DNA of 64,000 nucleotides from Candidatus Anaerostipes excrementavium (GTDB lineage: Bacteria > Bacillota > Clostridia > Lachnospirales > Lachnospiraceae), in assembly GCA_019114985.1 (NCBI GenBank), contig DXEM01000027.1, forward strand, positions 62,001-126,000. The letters run 5' to 3'. Positions 1 through 8,789 of the stretch are shown here, in pieces. The notes beneath the pieces are model-generated. The model saw only the letters and a list, made by a program, of their open reading frames with translations. It had not been told where the DNA came from and did no database searches. Each line of letters starts with the position of its first letter. The first letter of the stretch is position 1. A program made the position numbers and the translations under genes.

Positions 1-18
1 TTCTTTATATACTGCCAT
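1..18 (-). CDS. Start of a gene cut by the left window edge
   Basis: Reading the minus strand downstream of the ketose-bisphosphate aldolase, a GGAGG Shine-Dalgarno lies about 9 bases before an ATG that opens with MAVYKE and runs off the window. A nearer ATG in another frame meets a stop after six codons, so it is not the start. Only six codons are visible, so no product can be assigned. Its position suggests a further member of the PTS/aldolase operon. Confidence 0.4.
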
Positions 19-35
19 TTTTCATTTCCTCCGTA

Positions 36-908
36 TCACTTTTTTTGAAATACTTTAATTGCTTCTTTGATATCTTCTTTCATCGCCTCTGTGGCTGCCA
101 GAGACATGGAATCATAAAATAACGGTTTTGTATCGTCCTTCCAATATTCTTTGGAAGCCTTTCCTCCGGCAGTATTCATATAGGTATAATAGTTGACTTT
201 GCAAATGCCATTTTCGATGGCAGCTTTATAGTCTTCTTCCGATACACCGGACCCCCCATGCATAACAAGCGGCACTTTGGCTGCGTCTCGAATCTTTGCT
301 ACCCGAGGCAGATCGAGCTTTGGTTCTGTCAGATATACCCCATGTGTCGTTCCGAATGCTATTGCCAAACAGTCTACTCCTGTCTTCTCTACAAACTCTT
401 TTGCCACTTCCGGATCTGTATAAATATCATCCAGATTCTCATAATCGTCTTTTTTATCATAGGAAGATCCCTCTCCCTGTACGATTTCCGATGTAAAAAT
501 ATGTCCTAACTCTGCTTCCACACTGGCGCCTACTGCATGGGCAATTTTAACCATTTCCGCCGTTTCTTTTACGTTATCCTCAAAACTTTTTGCGGATGCG
601 TCATACATGACAGATGTAAATCCAAGACGAAGCGCCTGCACACATCGCTCAAAACTGCTTCCATGATCCAGATGGAGCGCTACCGGCACCTTGGCTCTTT
701 GCGCATAATATTTCATAATCGGTCCGATTTCCTCGAGGTCGATCAGATCATCATGACTTTGCGCATGCTGTAAGATAACCGGGCAGTTAAGTTCTTCTGC
801 TGCCTGAATGATTCCGCGAATCGCTTCCAACGTACTTCCATTAAACGCACCCACTGCTTTTTTCTCTTCCTGAGCCTGATCTAATAATTCCTTTAATGTC
901 ACTAACAA
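36..908 (-). CDS. Class II (zinc) ketose-bisphosphate aldolase
   Basis: This 290-residue protein belongs to the class II fructose/tagatose-bisphosphate aldolase family, which cleaves ketose 1,6-bisphosphates to dihydroxyacetone phosphate and an aldehyde. Zinc-ligand motifs are visible: LHLDHG near residue 80, VEAELG near 130, FGTTHG near 183 and MHGGSG near 213, with the phosphate-binding KVNYYT segment after it. Length is normal for the family. It is the last complete gene of an operon beginning with galactitol-type PTS genes, so tagatose-1,6-bisphosphate or a related ketose bisphosphate is as likely a substrate as fructose-1,6-bisphosphate. Sequence alone does not decide between them. Confidence 0.9.
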   Translation of the reverse strand: MLVTLKELLDQAQEEKKAVGAFNGSTLEAIRGIIQAAEELNCPVILQHAQSHDDLIDLEEIGPIMKYYAQRAKVPVALHLDHGSSFERCVQALRLGFTSVMYDASAKSFEDNVKETAEMVKIAHAVGASVEAELGHIFTSEIVQGEGSSYDKKDDYENLDDIYTDPEVAKEFVEKTGVDCLAIAFGTTHGVYLTEPKLDLPRVAKIRDAAKVPLVMHGGSGVSEEDYKAAIENGICKVNYYTYMNTAGGKASKEYWKDDTKPLFYDSMSLAATEAMKEDIKEAIKVFQKK

Positions 909-958
909 TGAAATGTCCTCCTGTAAATTTTCAATAAGCTTATGTATCCTTCCAAATG

Positions 959-1633
959 CTATACTCTTTTTACCAATTCTTTTGGAATCGCCGGTGTTCC
1001 CTGCCCATAATAATGAAAAACCTCCACTGCCTGTGTGATTTGTTCTTTTGTCATCTTTTTAGGGTTTCCTACATTTTTAGCAGCTAAGTAACATTTTGCC
1101 GCCTCTTCTAAATAAACGGCTGCATACAATGCCTGTTTTAAACTATTTCCGACTGCCATGACTCCATGATTCGCCAAAATTACTGCTAAAGAATCTCCTA
1201 GATATTGAACCGTATCTTTGCCCATATCGATGCTTCCCGCAGAACTAAATGGAGTCACAGCCACATTTCCGCCGCAGGCATTTGCTAATGTTGTAAGATT
1301 AACTTCAAATTCTTCTTGTATTAATCCAATCGCTGTAGCATAAGGCTGATGGGTATGGATAACGGCATTTATATCATCTCGATTCTGAAAGATATATAAA
1401 ATTCCTTCTGTATCCGAAGAAGATTTCCTCTCTCCTTCTATGATATTCCCCTTAAGATCCATCACAAGGATATCTTCAGGCTTCATGTCTTCATAAATCA
1501 TTCCGGATGGTGTAATTAATATTTCTCCCGTAGACGTCCTTTCACTTACATTTCCACCAGAAAGCGCAATCAATCCATAGCGGTCCATCTTCATTCCGGC
1601 TTTTATCATTTCTGCTTTTTCCTGTTCAAACAT
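959..1633 (-). CDS. Class II aldolase/adducin family protein, FucA-like
   Basis: This 224-residue protein is related to L-fuculose-phosphate aldolase and L-ribulose-5-phosphate 4-epimerase. Visible motifs are SGGNVSER (about 25-32), TPSG (41-44), the acidic SSSDTEG stretch (71-77), zinc ligands HTH at 93-95 and a third histidine in ANHGV at about 156. The family uses zinc to cleave or epimerise sugar 1-phosphates and releases dihydroxyacetone phosphate when acting as an aldolase. The ATG overlaps the end of the upstream membrane-protein gene by 8 bases, indicating translational coupling. Context (PTS uptake, second aldolase downstream) favours an aldolase on a keto-sugar phosphate; the exact sugar is unknown. 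Confidence 0.82.
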   Translation of the reverse strand: MFEQEKAEMIKAGMKMDRYGLIALSGGNVSERTSTGEILITPSGMIYEDMKPEDILVMDLKGNIIEGERKSSSDTEGILYIFQNRDDINAVIHTHQPYATAIGLIQEEFEVNLTTLANACGGNVAVTPFSSAGSIDMGKDTVQYLGDSLAVILANHGVMAVGNSLKQALYAAVYLEEAAKCYLAAKNVGNPKKMTKEQITQAVEVFHYYGQGTPAIPKELVKRV

Positions 1634-2132
1634 AAGGTACCCCTTTCTTTTTCAGTCGTTCTTTGCCTTGTTTTTTTGCTTCTACAAGAATCGAATTCGG
1701 ATGAATCTGCGCTTCCATCTGAGACAATTTTTCTTCCAGTTCTGTGTTTTCCGAAAATTCTTCCAATCTGATCCAATATCTTCCGCGAAAAATTCCTCCG
1801 TGATTTATCGTCAAGTAGATCCTTTTTCTTCCGCCTATCATTCTCATATAGAAATGTTCTATTTCTTCCAAGTCGTAGCTATGTTCCTTTCCATACGCAT
1901 GGAATAGAATCTTGTTTGTATCTACAGAAATTTTTTCCGGATTGCTCACCGAAACAAAGGTATTCCAAACATGGTAAATCGCTACCAACAGGACAAAACC
2001 ATAAGCAGGGCCATAATCGGAAACAATCATTTGATATATACTAAAGAGTCCTATCAGTGCTGTAAAAATTCCCGGCAACGTCACCTGAACGAAGAAACAA
2101 GATGGTTTATATTGATATTGTTTCAATTTCAT
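1626..2132 (-). CDS. Small membrane protein of unknown function in the PTS/aldolase operon
   Basis: I do not recognise this protein of about 168 residues. The N-terminal 65 residues carry two hydrophobic segments (roughly 13-35 and 43-62). They are followed by a soluble domain with alternating hydrophobic strands and a lysine/arginine-rich C terminus. This layout resembles bacterial PH-like membrane proteins, but no diagnostic motif is visible. The first possible codon is GTG at 2135; the adjacent ATG at 2132 was preferred. It lies between EIIC and the FucA-like gene and overlaps the latter by 8 bases, so it is co-translated with sugar catabolism genes, which is an unusual partner for a PTS operon. 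Confidence 0.6.
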   Translation of the reverse strand: MKLKQYQYKPSCFFVQVTLPGIFTALIGLFSIYQMIVSDYGPAYGFVLLVAIYHVWNTFVSVSNPEKISVDTNKILFHAYGKEHSYDLEEIEHFYMRMIGGRKRIYLTINHGGIFRGRYWIRLEEFSENTELEEKLSQMEAQIHPNSILVEAKKQGKERLKKKGVPYV

Positions 2133-2147
2133 CACCTTCCCTCTGTT

Positions 2148-3518
2148 TTAAGAGGCAGAACGCATTTCCTTTGCTTCTTTCAAAATTCGTTTTCTATTAA
2201 AGAGTGCTAATACAACAGCAACTGCTATTCCTGCAATAATTCCAATCGCTCCCAATCCATGTGCTCTTACCAATACCCATGTAAGAGGATTGGCCCCATC
2301 ACAAATAGAAGATATGGTCGTTGCCCCTTCCGGAATTGCAAAATGTACAGATTTTGCTACATCTGTTACCATTGGAGCCAAATTCGTGGAGATATACAGC
2401 CCTGCAATGATACAAATCACTCCGGTTACTAAAGTACGGAATCCATTTCCTCTCACCAAAGGTACCACCAATACAAAAATATATGGGAAAACAGCTAAGT
2501 CAGCCATTGGAAGAACTGTATTGCCAGGAAGTGCTACTGCCAAAAATACTGCGAGCGGCACGAGAATCAAAGAAACGGTAAGACAAATCGGATGCCCCAC
2601 ACCTACTGCGGAATCCAAACCAATATAAATTTTTCCTCGATTCTTAAATCTTTTGGAAACAAAAGCAGATGCTGCCTCTGAAATCGGCATTAATCCCTCC
2701 ATCAATAAAGCTGCCATCTTAGGAATCAGCACAAGAACAGCTCCTAACGTAATTCCAGTTTGTAAGACTTTCGCAATATCATATCCTGCTAATGCTCCGA
2801 TAATGGCTCCTAAAACAGTTCCAACAAGCATTGGTTCTCCAAATACTCCAAACTTTTTCTGAAGTTTGTCTATATTGATATCAATATCACGAACTCCCGG
2901 AATCGCATCGATTACTTTATTAACTACTATGGCAATGGGTACAAACGCCGCTGTAAACCCATGGGGCAGCGAAACTCCCGGCATTTGCAGAGTCTCTTCT
3001 ACCTTTGGAGCCGTGTAATCTCCTATTACCATGACAATCACCATATTTACAATCGTAGCAATCAAACCAATATAAAAACTTCCGGTCAAACTTACAACCA
3101 ACGCTCCGGTAAAAGCAAAATGCCAATAATCCCAGATATCCACATCTATGGTCTGTGTTGTATTCGTCAACAGCATCACGATATTAATAATCAATCCAAG
3201 AGGAATCATCATCATACCGATTTTGGAACCAAAAGCGATTGCTGCCGCAGCCGGCCATCCTACATCCACTGTAGATAGGGTGAGCCCAAACCGTTCCGTC
3301 ATTGTCTGTACGGCCGGCGCTAAACTATCCCCCATCGCCCCGATGACCAAGTTTAATCCTACAAATCCAATTCCAACCGTCAGTCCGGCTCTTAAAGCTT
3401 TTCCAAACTTAGCGCCTAAAAGAAGGCCAAAAATCGTCAAGATGATCGGCATCATAACCGTGGCTCCCAGGTTAGAAATAAAATCAAATACACTTATTAC
3501 CGCATCAAATATTTGCAT
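2148..3518 (-). CDS. PTS galactitol-family EIIC permease
   Basis: This 456-residue polytopic membrane protein matches the galactitol (Gat) family EIIC, the channel that moves a polyol or sugar across the membrane while it is phosphorylated by EIIB. About ten hydrophobic segments are visible, and family-typical stretches include GLDSAVGVGHP around residue 302 and SICDGANPLTW near residue 405. EIIA, EIIB and EIIC are separate small genes in the order A-B-C, as is typical of Gat-type systems. Galactitol is only a family label; the neighbouring aldolases leave the substrate open. Confidence 0.9.
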   Translation of the reverse strand: MQIFDAVISVFDFISNLGATVMMPIILTIFGLLLGAKFGKALRAGLTVGIGFVGLNLVIGAMGDSLAPAVQTMTERFGLTLSTVDVGWPAAAAIAFGSKIGMMMIPLGLIINIVMLLTNTTQTIDVDIWDYWHFAFTGALVVSLTGSFYIGLIATIVNMVIVMVIGDYTAPKVEETLQMPGVSLPHGFTAAFVPIAIVVNKVIDAIPGVRDIDINIDKLQKKFGVFGEPMLVGTVLGAIIGALAGYDIAKVLQTGITLGAVLVLIPKMAALLMEGLMPISEAASAFVSKRFKNRGKIYIGLDSAVGVGHPICLTVSLILVPLAVFLAVALPGNTVLPMADLAVFPYIFVLVVPLVRGNGFRTLVTGVICIIAGLYISTNLAPMVTDVAKSVHFAIPEGATTISSICDGANPLTWVLVRAHGLGAIGIIAGIAVAVVLALFNRKRILKEAKEMRSAS

Positions 3519-3546
3519 AACATTCTCCTTTTCATTTTATTGCTTG

Positions 3547-3831
3547 CTATTTTTTCATCATGTCTAAAATATCACTCTGAAGCTTATCCATCCCCATTCC
3601 GGTTAACAAAGGCAGCCCCGCCAAAACCGGGCACTTAGCATTTGCAGGCGCCGCTGTTGTGGCAATGCAAAAATCAAAATCTTCTGACTTTGCTGCAATT
3701 TCTGACACTTTACATTGTTCCATCTTATACTGCCCTTCATAGCCATTTGCGTTGAGAAAATCTGAGATCTTCTGGTTTGCAACTGTTGATGTACATACTC
3801 CTGATCCGCATGCAATTAAAATTCTTTTCAT
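3547..3831 (-). CDS. PTS galactitol-family EIIB
   Basis: This 94-residue cytoplasmic phosphotransfer domain receives phosphate from EIIA and passes it to the sugar held by EIIC. The N terminus shows the GatB-type phosphorylation loop, with the phospho-accepting cysteine at position 8 in ACGSGVCTST. A second cysteine at position 13 takes part of the usual P-loop. Length and the ATTAAPANAKCPVLAG segment fit the family. It sits 28 bases upstream of EIIC and 24 bases after EIIA, a compact A-B-C arrangement. Confidence 0.92.
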   Translation of the reverse strand: MKRILIACGSGVCTSTVANQKISDFLNANGYEGQYKMEQCKVSEIAAKSEDFDFCIATTAAPANAKCPVLAGLPLLTGMGMDKLQSDILDMMKK

Positions 3832-3855
3832 AGTATCGTCTCCTTTTTTATAAAA

Positions 3856-4320
3856 TTAATGAATAAGTTCCTTCATAATATTTTCGATAATATCTTTGTC
3901 TCCTTTTTGTATGATTGCCAACATTTTTTGGTTCTGACAGATTTCAACCACTTTCTGCAGCAATCCCAGCTGCTCTTCTTTCCTTTTAATCGCCAGCATA
4001 AACAGCAAGGAAACGTTTGTCTTCTCTCCTTCCATTCCCATCACATGGAATTCTATCGGTTCCTCTAACACACCAAGACAAACTGCCGCTTTTTTCACAT
4101 ATTCAGGATCAGTATGCGGTATTGCTACATTGATTGTCCCGGTAGGCAGGCCGGTAGGAAAAGTCTCCTCTCGTTTTATAACGGCATCATGAAACCCATC
4201 CGTTACATAGCCTTCCTGAAACATCGCATCTGCCATTTGTCCAAGCACATCTTGATCAGAGGAACCTGACAAAGAAACAGCTAGGTAATGTTTGTCTTTG
4301 TTATTGGTTATCATCTTCAT
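3856..4320 (-). CDS. PTS EIIA, fructose/galactitol type
   Basis: This EIIA phosphotransfer protein of 154 residues takes phosphate from HPr and passes it to EIIB. The phospho-histidine is H69 in the motif NVAIPHTDPEY. The start at 4320 was chosen because AAGGAG lies about 7 bases upstream. An in-frame ATG 18 bases earlier, at 4338, lacks a good ribosome site. The start overlaps the end of the regulator gene by 20 bases, which suggests coupled translation with the regulator that this EIIA probably helps to control. Confidence 0.9.
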   Translation of the reverse strand: MKMITNNKDKHYLAVSLSGSSDQDVLGQMADAMFQEGYVTDGFHDAVIKREETFPTGLPTGTINVAIPHTDPEYVKKAAVCLGVLEEPIEFHVMGMEGEKTNVSLLFMLAIKRKEEQLGLLQKVVEICQNQKMLAIIQKGDKDIIENIMKELIH

Positions 4321-6367
4321 CGTCTTTCTCCTTATCATTTCTGGTTTCTAAATTTTTTATGGTTTGCAGCAATGCTTTCGCGTTCGAGACACAATTTAAC
4401 TTTTTTCGTATATTTTCATTGCCAAAGATCATCATCAGATCATAAATCGCACCGTTAATGCTTTTCGCACTCTGAATGCTCATTCCAATCACATACCGTA
4501 CCGGATCGTTGGTTCCGCTGTGAAAATCGATAGGCTCTTTCAGTCTTAAAATAGAAGCCGCCTCTTCAATGACTCCTTGTTCCGCATCCGCATGAGGAAG
4601 CGCTGTCTCAGGGCACACCACAATATAAGGTCCATTTTTCTTGATGTTCATAACCATCTCATCCACGTAACGCGATTCTACTGCTCCTGTATCCAAAAGC
4701 AGCTTTCCCGACTTCCGTACCGCATCTTCCCAATCTTCGGCCGGATAATCCAGCTGAATCCTTTCTTCTGAGAGGAGATCATAGAATGCTCCCTGAATAT
4801 CCGCATCCGAAAGATTATTGATATCTGATACTTCTTCTTTGATTGTCTGATCGCTCCCTTCACGAATATCCAGGACTTTCCTTTGGATATCCAGAAGATC
4901 TTCTTTCTCCAGCATCGGAGATCTCACTTCCACACAGGGGAGACTTGCATTATCCAGCGGGATCGTCGATATAATCATTTGCGTTCCGTTTGTCTCAATC
5001 TCTCTCATATTATGAAAAGACGAAATGCTTACGACTTCGATCATATCATCCAGCATCTGCAGTTTTGCCAGCATGAACTGTGCAGTTCCCCTTCCTGTAG
5101 CACAAACCAAAGCGACCTTGATTTTTTTGCTTTTCTCACTTTCAGCTCGTTCTTTTTCCAAAACAGAAGCAAAATAAAGCACCATAAATGACATCTCATC
5201 TTCAGAGAATTTTTTTCCTATATATTCTTCTAATGGTCCAAGATGCTGTCTGACATTTTCAAAAATCTTCGGGTAATCTTTTTTCAAAGTATCTTTTAAC
5301 GGATTTACCAAAACTTCATCGTTTTTCAGTCGATGTACCGCAGATTTCATGTGGGCTACCAAAAGATCATAGAGGGAAAAATCCAGATAAAAATCAATTC
5401 CGAAACAAGTAGAAATCTCATAAATCGTCTCCGCAATCATAACTTTCAGTTCCAAACCATTGTTTTTTGGAATATCATTTTTTAAATAGCTTTTTCCATT
5501 CAGACATTCCGTGTAATAAAGAATTTCTACTTCACGTATGTCTATGTCATATAGTCTTGATATTTTTTCAAACAAATTTTTACTGAAATTATATTTGGAA
5601 CCTTCTTTTAGGTAACTCCACTCATTTGTATAATAGCCGGGCAGGAATTGTCTTCTCATCATCCGGTTGGTAATAATAGTTAATTCTGTTACTGCCTCGA
5701 AGAACGAAAAATCTGCAAAGAATGTTTGCTGCGCTTCCTCTTCCTCTAAAATGCAGTTCTTGATTCTCTCATAATTTCCCAGAGCATCCGCTTCTTTAAG
5801 CAGTAAATTCCAAAAAATGCTTAGATTATATCCATTTTTGTAGTAATTATCATCTCCATTCACTTCCAATAATTTTAAAATCTCATTTCGGATCTCGATT
5901 TCCGGTGCTTCAACAATATACCCTCGTCTGACCTGAGAGACGAGCGTCATGCCATTTTCTTTAAACCACCCCTTCAGCTCCTGAAAATCCTGCAGTAAGG
6001 TATTGCGGCTTACTCCGATTTTCTCTTTTAACTGATCGACGGTCACATACCCATTGGCATTGAGAAGAATCATCGCAAGGATTGTAGAACGCTCCTTTTT
6101 TGAAAGATAATAAGTATAGAAATCGTATTCTGAAATCATGTTTTCAAATGCCCGGATGTCAATCTTTTCATTGGATTCAATCCATAATCTTCCTTCTGCG
6201 TCAGAAGCAATCATCGGCAAATGACGTAACTCTAAATCTCTATTCAGCTCTTTGATATCTGCCCGAATGGTCCTCTCCTGTATATTGTATGTCTCTTCTA
6301 ATTCAGAAACATTGGTATGGATACCAAGGATCAGATCCTTCAGGATCTTGTTGCTTCTTCTGTTCAT
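4301..6367 (-). CDS. PRD-type PTS transcription regulator (BglG/MtlR family)
   Basis: This 688-residue multidomain regulator carries N-terminal winged-helix DNA-binding segments (about 1-60 and 75-140) and two PTS regulation domains (roughly 170-390). An EIIB-Gat-like domain follows (about 405-490, with a cysteine in CATGRGTAQ), then a C-terminal EIIA-like domain (about 530-680) with the histidine motif TALPHAD. Family members are activated or inhibited by PTS phosphorylation according to sugar flux. It starts the operon that encodes its own partner EIIA/B/C, and AAGGAGG lies just before the ATG. DNA binding, rather than RNA antitermination, is inferred from the HTH-like N terminus. Confidence 0.9.
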   Translation of the reverse strand: MNRRSNKILKDLILGIHTNVSELEETYNIQERTIRADIKELNRDLELRHLPMIASDAEGRLWIESNEKIDIRAFENMISEYDFYTYYLSKKERSTILAMILLNANGYVTVDQLKEKIGVSRNTLLQDFQELKGWFKENGMTLVSQVRRGYIVEAPEIEIRNEILKLLEVNGDDNYYKNGYNLSIFWNLLLKEADALGNYERIKNCILEEEEAQQTFFADFSFFEAVTELTIITNRMMRRQFLPGYYTNEWSYLKEGSKYNFSKNLFEKISRLYDIDIREVEILYYTECLNGKSYLKNDIPKNNGLELKVMIAETIYEISTCFGIDFYLDFSLYDLLVAHMKSAVHRLKNDEVLVNPLKDTLKKDYPKIFENVRQHLGPLEEYIGKKFSEDEMSFMVLYFASVLEKERAESEKSKKIKVALVCATGRGTAQFMLAKLQMLDDMIEVVSISSFHNMREIETNGTQMIISTIPLDNASLPCVEVRSPMLEKEDLLDIQRKVLDIREGSDQTIKEEVSDINNLSDADIQGAFYDLLSEERIQLDYPAEDWEDAVRKSGKLLLDTGAVESRYVDEMVMNIKKNGPYIVVCPETALPHADAEQGVIEEAASILRLKEPIDFHSGTNDPVRYVIGMSIQSAKSINGAIYDLMMIFGNENIRKKLNCVSNAKALLQTIKNLETRNDKEKDDEDDNQ

Positions 6368-6770
6368 CTCTTTCCTCCTTGAGCTTAATTTTATTTTAAA
6401 TCTATTTCATTCGACAAAAAAGTCCAATCAAATGCAATTCAAATACATGAAATTGGGTTATTTTAATGACATTTTCACCGGATAAATGTTGTACATATTG
6501 TTTCCAATATTCCTGAAATAAGCAGAAAAGATGAAACCGCCAAAAAGAGAGGATGTAATATGCACAAGAAATGAAATCGGAAATAATGGTTTGAAAGGAG
6601 AGGGAATATATAGGGAATGAAGACGAACACTATAGTTCAGATGTGAAAAATATTGTACAGATGCCGCTCGGCAAAACTTGACCGGGCGGGCTGAAAAAAT
6701 GATATTTAAGAAATAAAGCTCTCAGTGAGATTCACCGAGAGCTTTATCCTGCGTTATTTTTTGTTATGAA
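6368..6770. other. 403-base intergenic region
   Basis: No credible gene is present. On the minus strand it should hold the promoter of the PTS operon. A candidate is TTGGAC, 17 bases, then TAGATT at about 6395-6423, which is weak. The right end holds the terminator of the GGGtGRT operon, listed separately. The stretch between about 6480 and 6700 is purine-rich, has several unused ATGs and shows no strong structure that I could find. Confidence 0.5.
6715..6745 (-). terminator. Terminator of the NifU-like/GGGtGRT operon
   Basis: A perfect inverted repeat AAAGCTCTC/GAGAGCTTT has an inner GTGA/TCAC pairing. On the minus strand it is followed by TATTTCTT. It lies 26 bases after the GGGtGRT stop codon. 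Confidence 0.75.
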
Positions 6771-7781
6771 TTAGAACTTTCCTGCTTTTGCAGCTTCTTC
6801 GATAGAAACTGCAACTGCAACAGTAGCACCTACCATTGGATTGTTACCCATTCCGATCAGTCCCATCATTTCTACATGGGCTGGTACAGAAGAAGATCCA
6901 GCGAACTGTGCATCACTATGCATACGTCCCATTGTATCTGTCATACCATAGGAAGCTGGTCCTGCAGCCATGTTGTCTGGATGGAGTGTACGTCCTGTTC
7001 CTCCTCCGGAAGCTACAGAGAAGTATTTCTTGCCCTGCTCGATACATTCTTTCTTATATGTACCTGCAACTGGATGCTGGAAACGTGTAGGGTTTGTAGA
7101 GTTACCTGTGATAGATACGTCTACACCCTCTTTGTGCATGATTGCAACACCTTCTGTTACATCGTTTGCTCCATAGCAGTTAACCTTAGCTCTTAATCCT
7201 TCAGAGTAAGATTTTCTAAATACTTCTTTTACTTCGCCTGTGTAATAGTCCATTTCAGTTTCAACATATGTAAATCCGTTGATTCTTGAGATGATCTGAG
7301 CGGCATCTTTTCCTAAACCGTTCAGGATAACTCTTAATGGTTTCTGACGAACTTTGTTTGCCTTTTCAGCAATTCCGATCGCTCCCTCAGCAGCGGCGAA
7401 AGATTCATGTCCTGCAAGGAATGCGAAACATTCTGTCTCTTCTTCCAGAAGCATCTTTCCTAAGTTACCATGTCCAAGACCTACTTTACGACGGTCAGCT
7501 ACAGATCCAGGGATGCAGAATGCCTGCAGTCCTTCTCCGATTGCAGCAGCAGCGTCAGCAGCTCTCTTGCAGCCTTTCTTGATTGCAATCGCAGCACCTA
7601 CTGTGTAAGCCCATTTTGCGTTTTCAAAGCAGATTGGCTGAACGGATTCTACCTGAGCATATACATCTAATCCGGCAGCTTTTGTAACTTCGGCAGCTTC
7701 TTCAATAGAATTAATTCCGTACTCTTTTAATACAGCGAGAACCTGTTTCTCTCTTCTTTCATATGATTCAAATAAAGCCAT
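6771..7781 (-). CDS. GGGtGRT protein (function unknown)
   Basis: This 336-residue protein is of the family named for its GGGTGRT motif, visible here as ASGGGTGRTLHPDN near residue 258. The protein is rich in glycine and alanine and has several conserved-looking loops (GLGHGNLGK, GHESFAAAEGA, GMGNNPMVGA). No signal peptide or membrane segment is seen, so it is probably cytoplasmic. The family is widespread in anaerobic Clostridia, and to my knowledge no activity has been established. It lies 13 bases after a NifU/IscU-like scaffold gene in what must be one transcript, so an iron-sulfur-dependent role is a reasonable inference only. Confidence 0.85.
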   Translation of the reverse strand: MALFESYERREKQVLAVLKEYGINSIEEAAEVTKAAGLDVYAQVESVQPICFENAKWAYTVGAAIAIKKGCKRAADAAAAIGEGLQAFCIPGSVADRRKVGLGHGNLGKMLLEEETECFAFLAGHESFAAAEGAIGIAEKANKVRQKPLRVILNGLGKDAAQIISRINGFTYVETEMDYYTGEVKEVFRKSYSEGLRAKVNCYGANDVTEGVAIMHKEGVDVSITGNSTNPTRFQHPVAGTYKKECIEQGKKYFSVASGGGTGRTLHPDNMAAGPASYGMTDTMGRMHSDAQFAGSSSVPAHVEMMGLIGMGNNPMVGATVAVAVSIEEAAKAGKF

Positions 7782-7794
7782 TCTTCGTTACCTC

Positions 7795-8487
7795 CTATTG
7801 TTTTCTTGGGTCAATAATCTTCGCTGCGTCATCCACGCGTCCATACTGACCTTTTGCCTTGTCCATGGCTGTCTGCGCATCGTCTCCGTCTTTGATGTAA
7901 TCCATCATTCTTCCGAAGTTGAGATACTGATATCCGATGATCTCATCATCTTCGTTCAGAGCGATTCCTGTTACATAGCCTTCAGCCATTTCCAGATAAC
8001 GAGGACCTTTTTTGAGAGTTCCATACATTGTACCAACCTGAGATCTTAACCCTTTTCCTAAGTCTTCCAATCCGGCACCAATCATAAGACCTCCCTCAGA
8101 GAAGGCACTCTGAGATCTTCCATATACGATCTGCAAGAACAATTCTCTCATTGCTGTATTAATTGCGTCACAAACTAAGTCTGTATTCAATGCTTCTAAG
8201 ATTGTTCTTCCCGGTAAAATTTCAGATGCCATAGCAGCGGAATGTGTCATTCCTGAACATCCAAGTGTCTCTACTAATGCTTCCTGAATAATACCTTCTT
8301 TAACGTTCAGTGTCAGTTTACATCCTCCCTGCTGAGGTGCACACCAACCAATACCATGTGTCAATCCTGAAATGTCTGCAATATCTTTCGCCTTTACCCA
8401 ATTTGCTTCTTCAGGAATCGGTGCAGCTCCATGGTTTACGCCCTGGGCTACTGTACACATTTGTTCTACTTCATGTGAATAAATCAT
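7795..8487 (-). CDS. NifU/IscU-like iron-sulfur scaffold protein
   Basis: This 230-residue protein contains a NifU N-terminal-like fold. Conserved cysteines are C56 in GGCKLTLNV and C77 in TLGCSGMTHSAA, matching two of the three IscU cluster ligands, with an extra C49 just before. The third IscU cysteine (LHCS motif) is not seen. The C-terminal 90 residues extend beyond ordinary IscU and include the GPRYLEMAEGYVTGI stretch. AAAGGAG lies 7 bases before the ATG. No cysteine desulfurase sits nearby; the only one in the window is at 45951-47096, next to thiI. A dedicated scaffold or sensor role with GGGtGRT is likely, rather than general cluster assembly. Confidence 0.82.
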   Translation of the reverse strand: MIYSHEVEQMCTVAQGVNHGAAPIPEEANWVKAKDIADISGLTHGIGWCAPQQGGCKLTLNVKEGIIQEALVETLGCSGMTHSAAMASEILPGRTILEALNTDLVCDAINTAMRELFLQIVYGRSQSAFSEGGLMIGAGLEDLGKGLRSQVGTMYGTLKKGPRYLEMAEGYVTGIALNEDDEIIGYQYLNFGRMMDYIKDGDDAQTAMDKAKGQYGRVDDAAKIIDPRKQ

Positions 8488-8789
8488 GTTGAAACTCCTT
8501 TCAGTATTAAAAATAACAACCTTATTTTATCATATCGTTAAAAATAAAACAACAAAATCTATGAATATCTTAGAAAACCCAAAATTTTGCTTTCTCTTGC
8601 TGCTTTCGTTCTTAATTAGGAAACAATCGTTCATTTTTTTTGAACAATATGGTATACTGAGTTTATCGGATTGGTGGTATTCCTATATAAAAAAGGAATT
8701 GATATTCATTTGAATGTATAGGCATATCATCTATGGTCTAGTAGTAAGGTAACCTATATTCAAACTATAAAAAGAAAGAAGGAACTGAC
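8488..8789. promoter_or_regulatory. Divergent intergenic region, NifU-like / bPH
   Basis: This 302-base AT-rich region separates two divergently transcribed units. For the plus strand, TATACT at 8652-8657 is a reasonable -10 element with a poor TTCATT -35 upstream. No clear -35/-10 pair was found for the minus-strand NifU-like gene, and no riboswitch-like fold was recognised. Confidence 0.35.

Noticed and set aside
4321-4338. Earlier ATG for EIIA at 4338
   Set aside because: No ribosome site lies upstream of it, whereas AAGGAG precedes the ATG at 4320.
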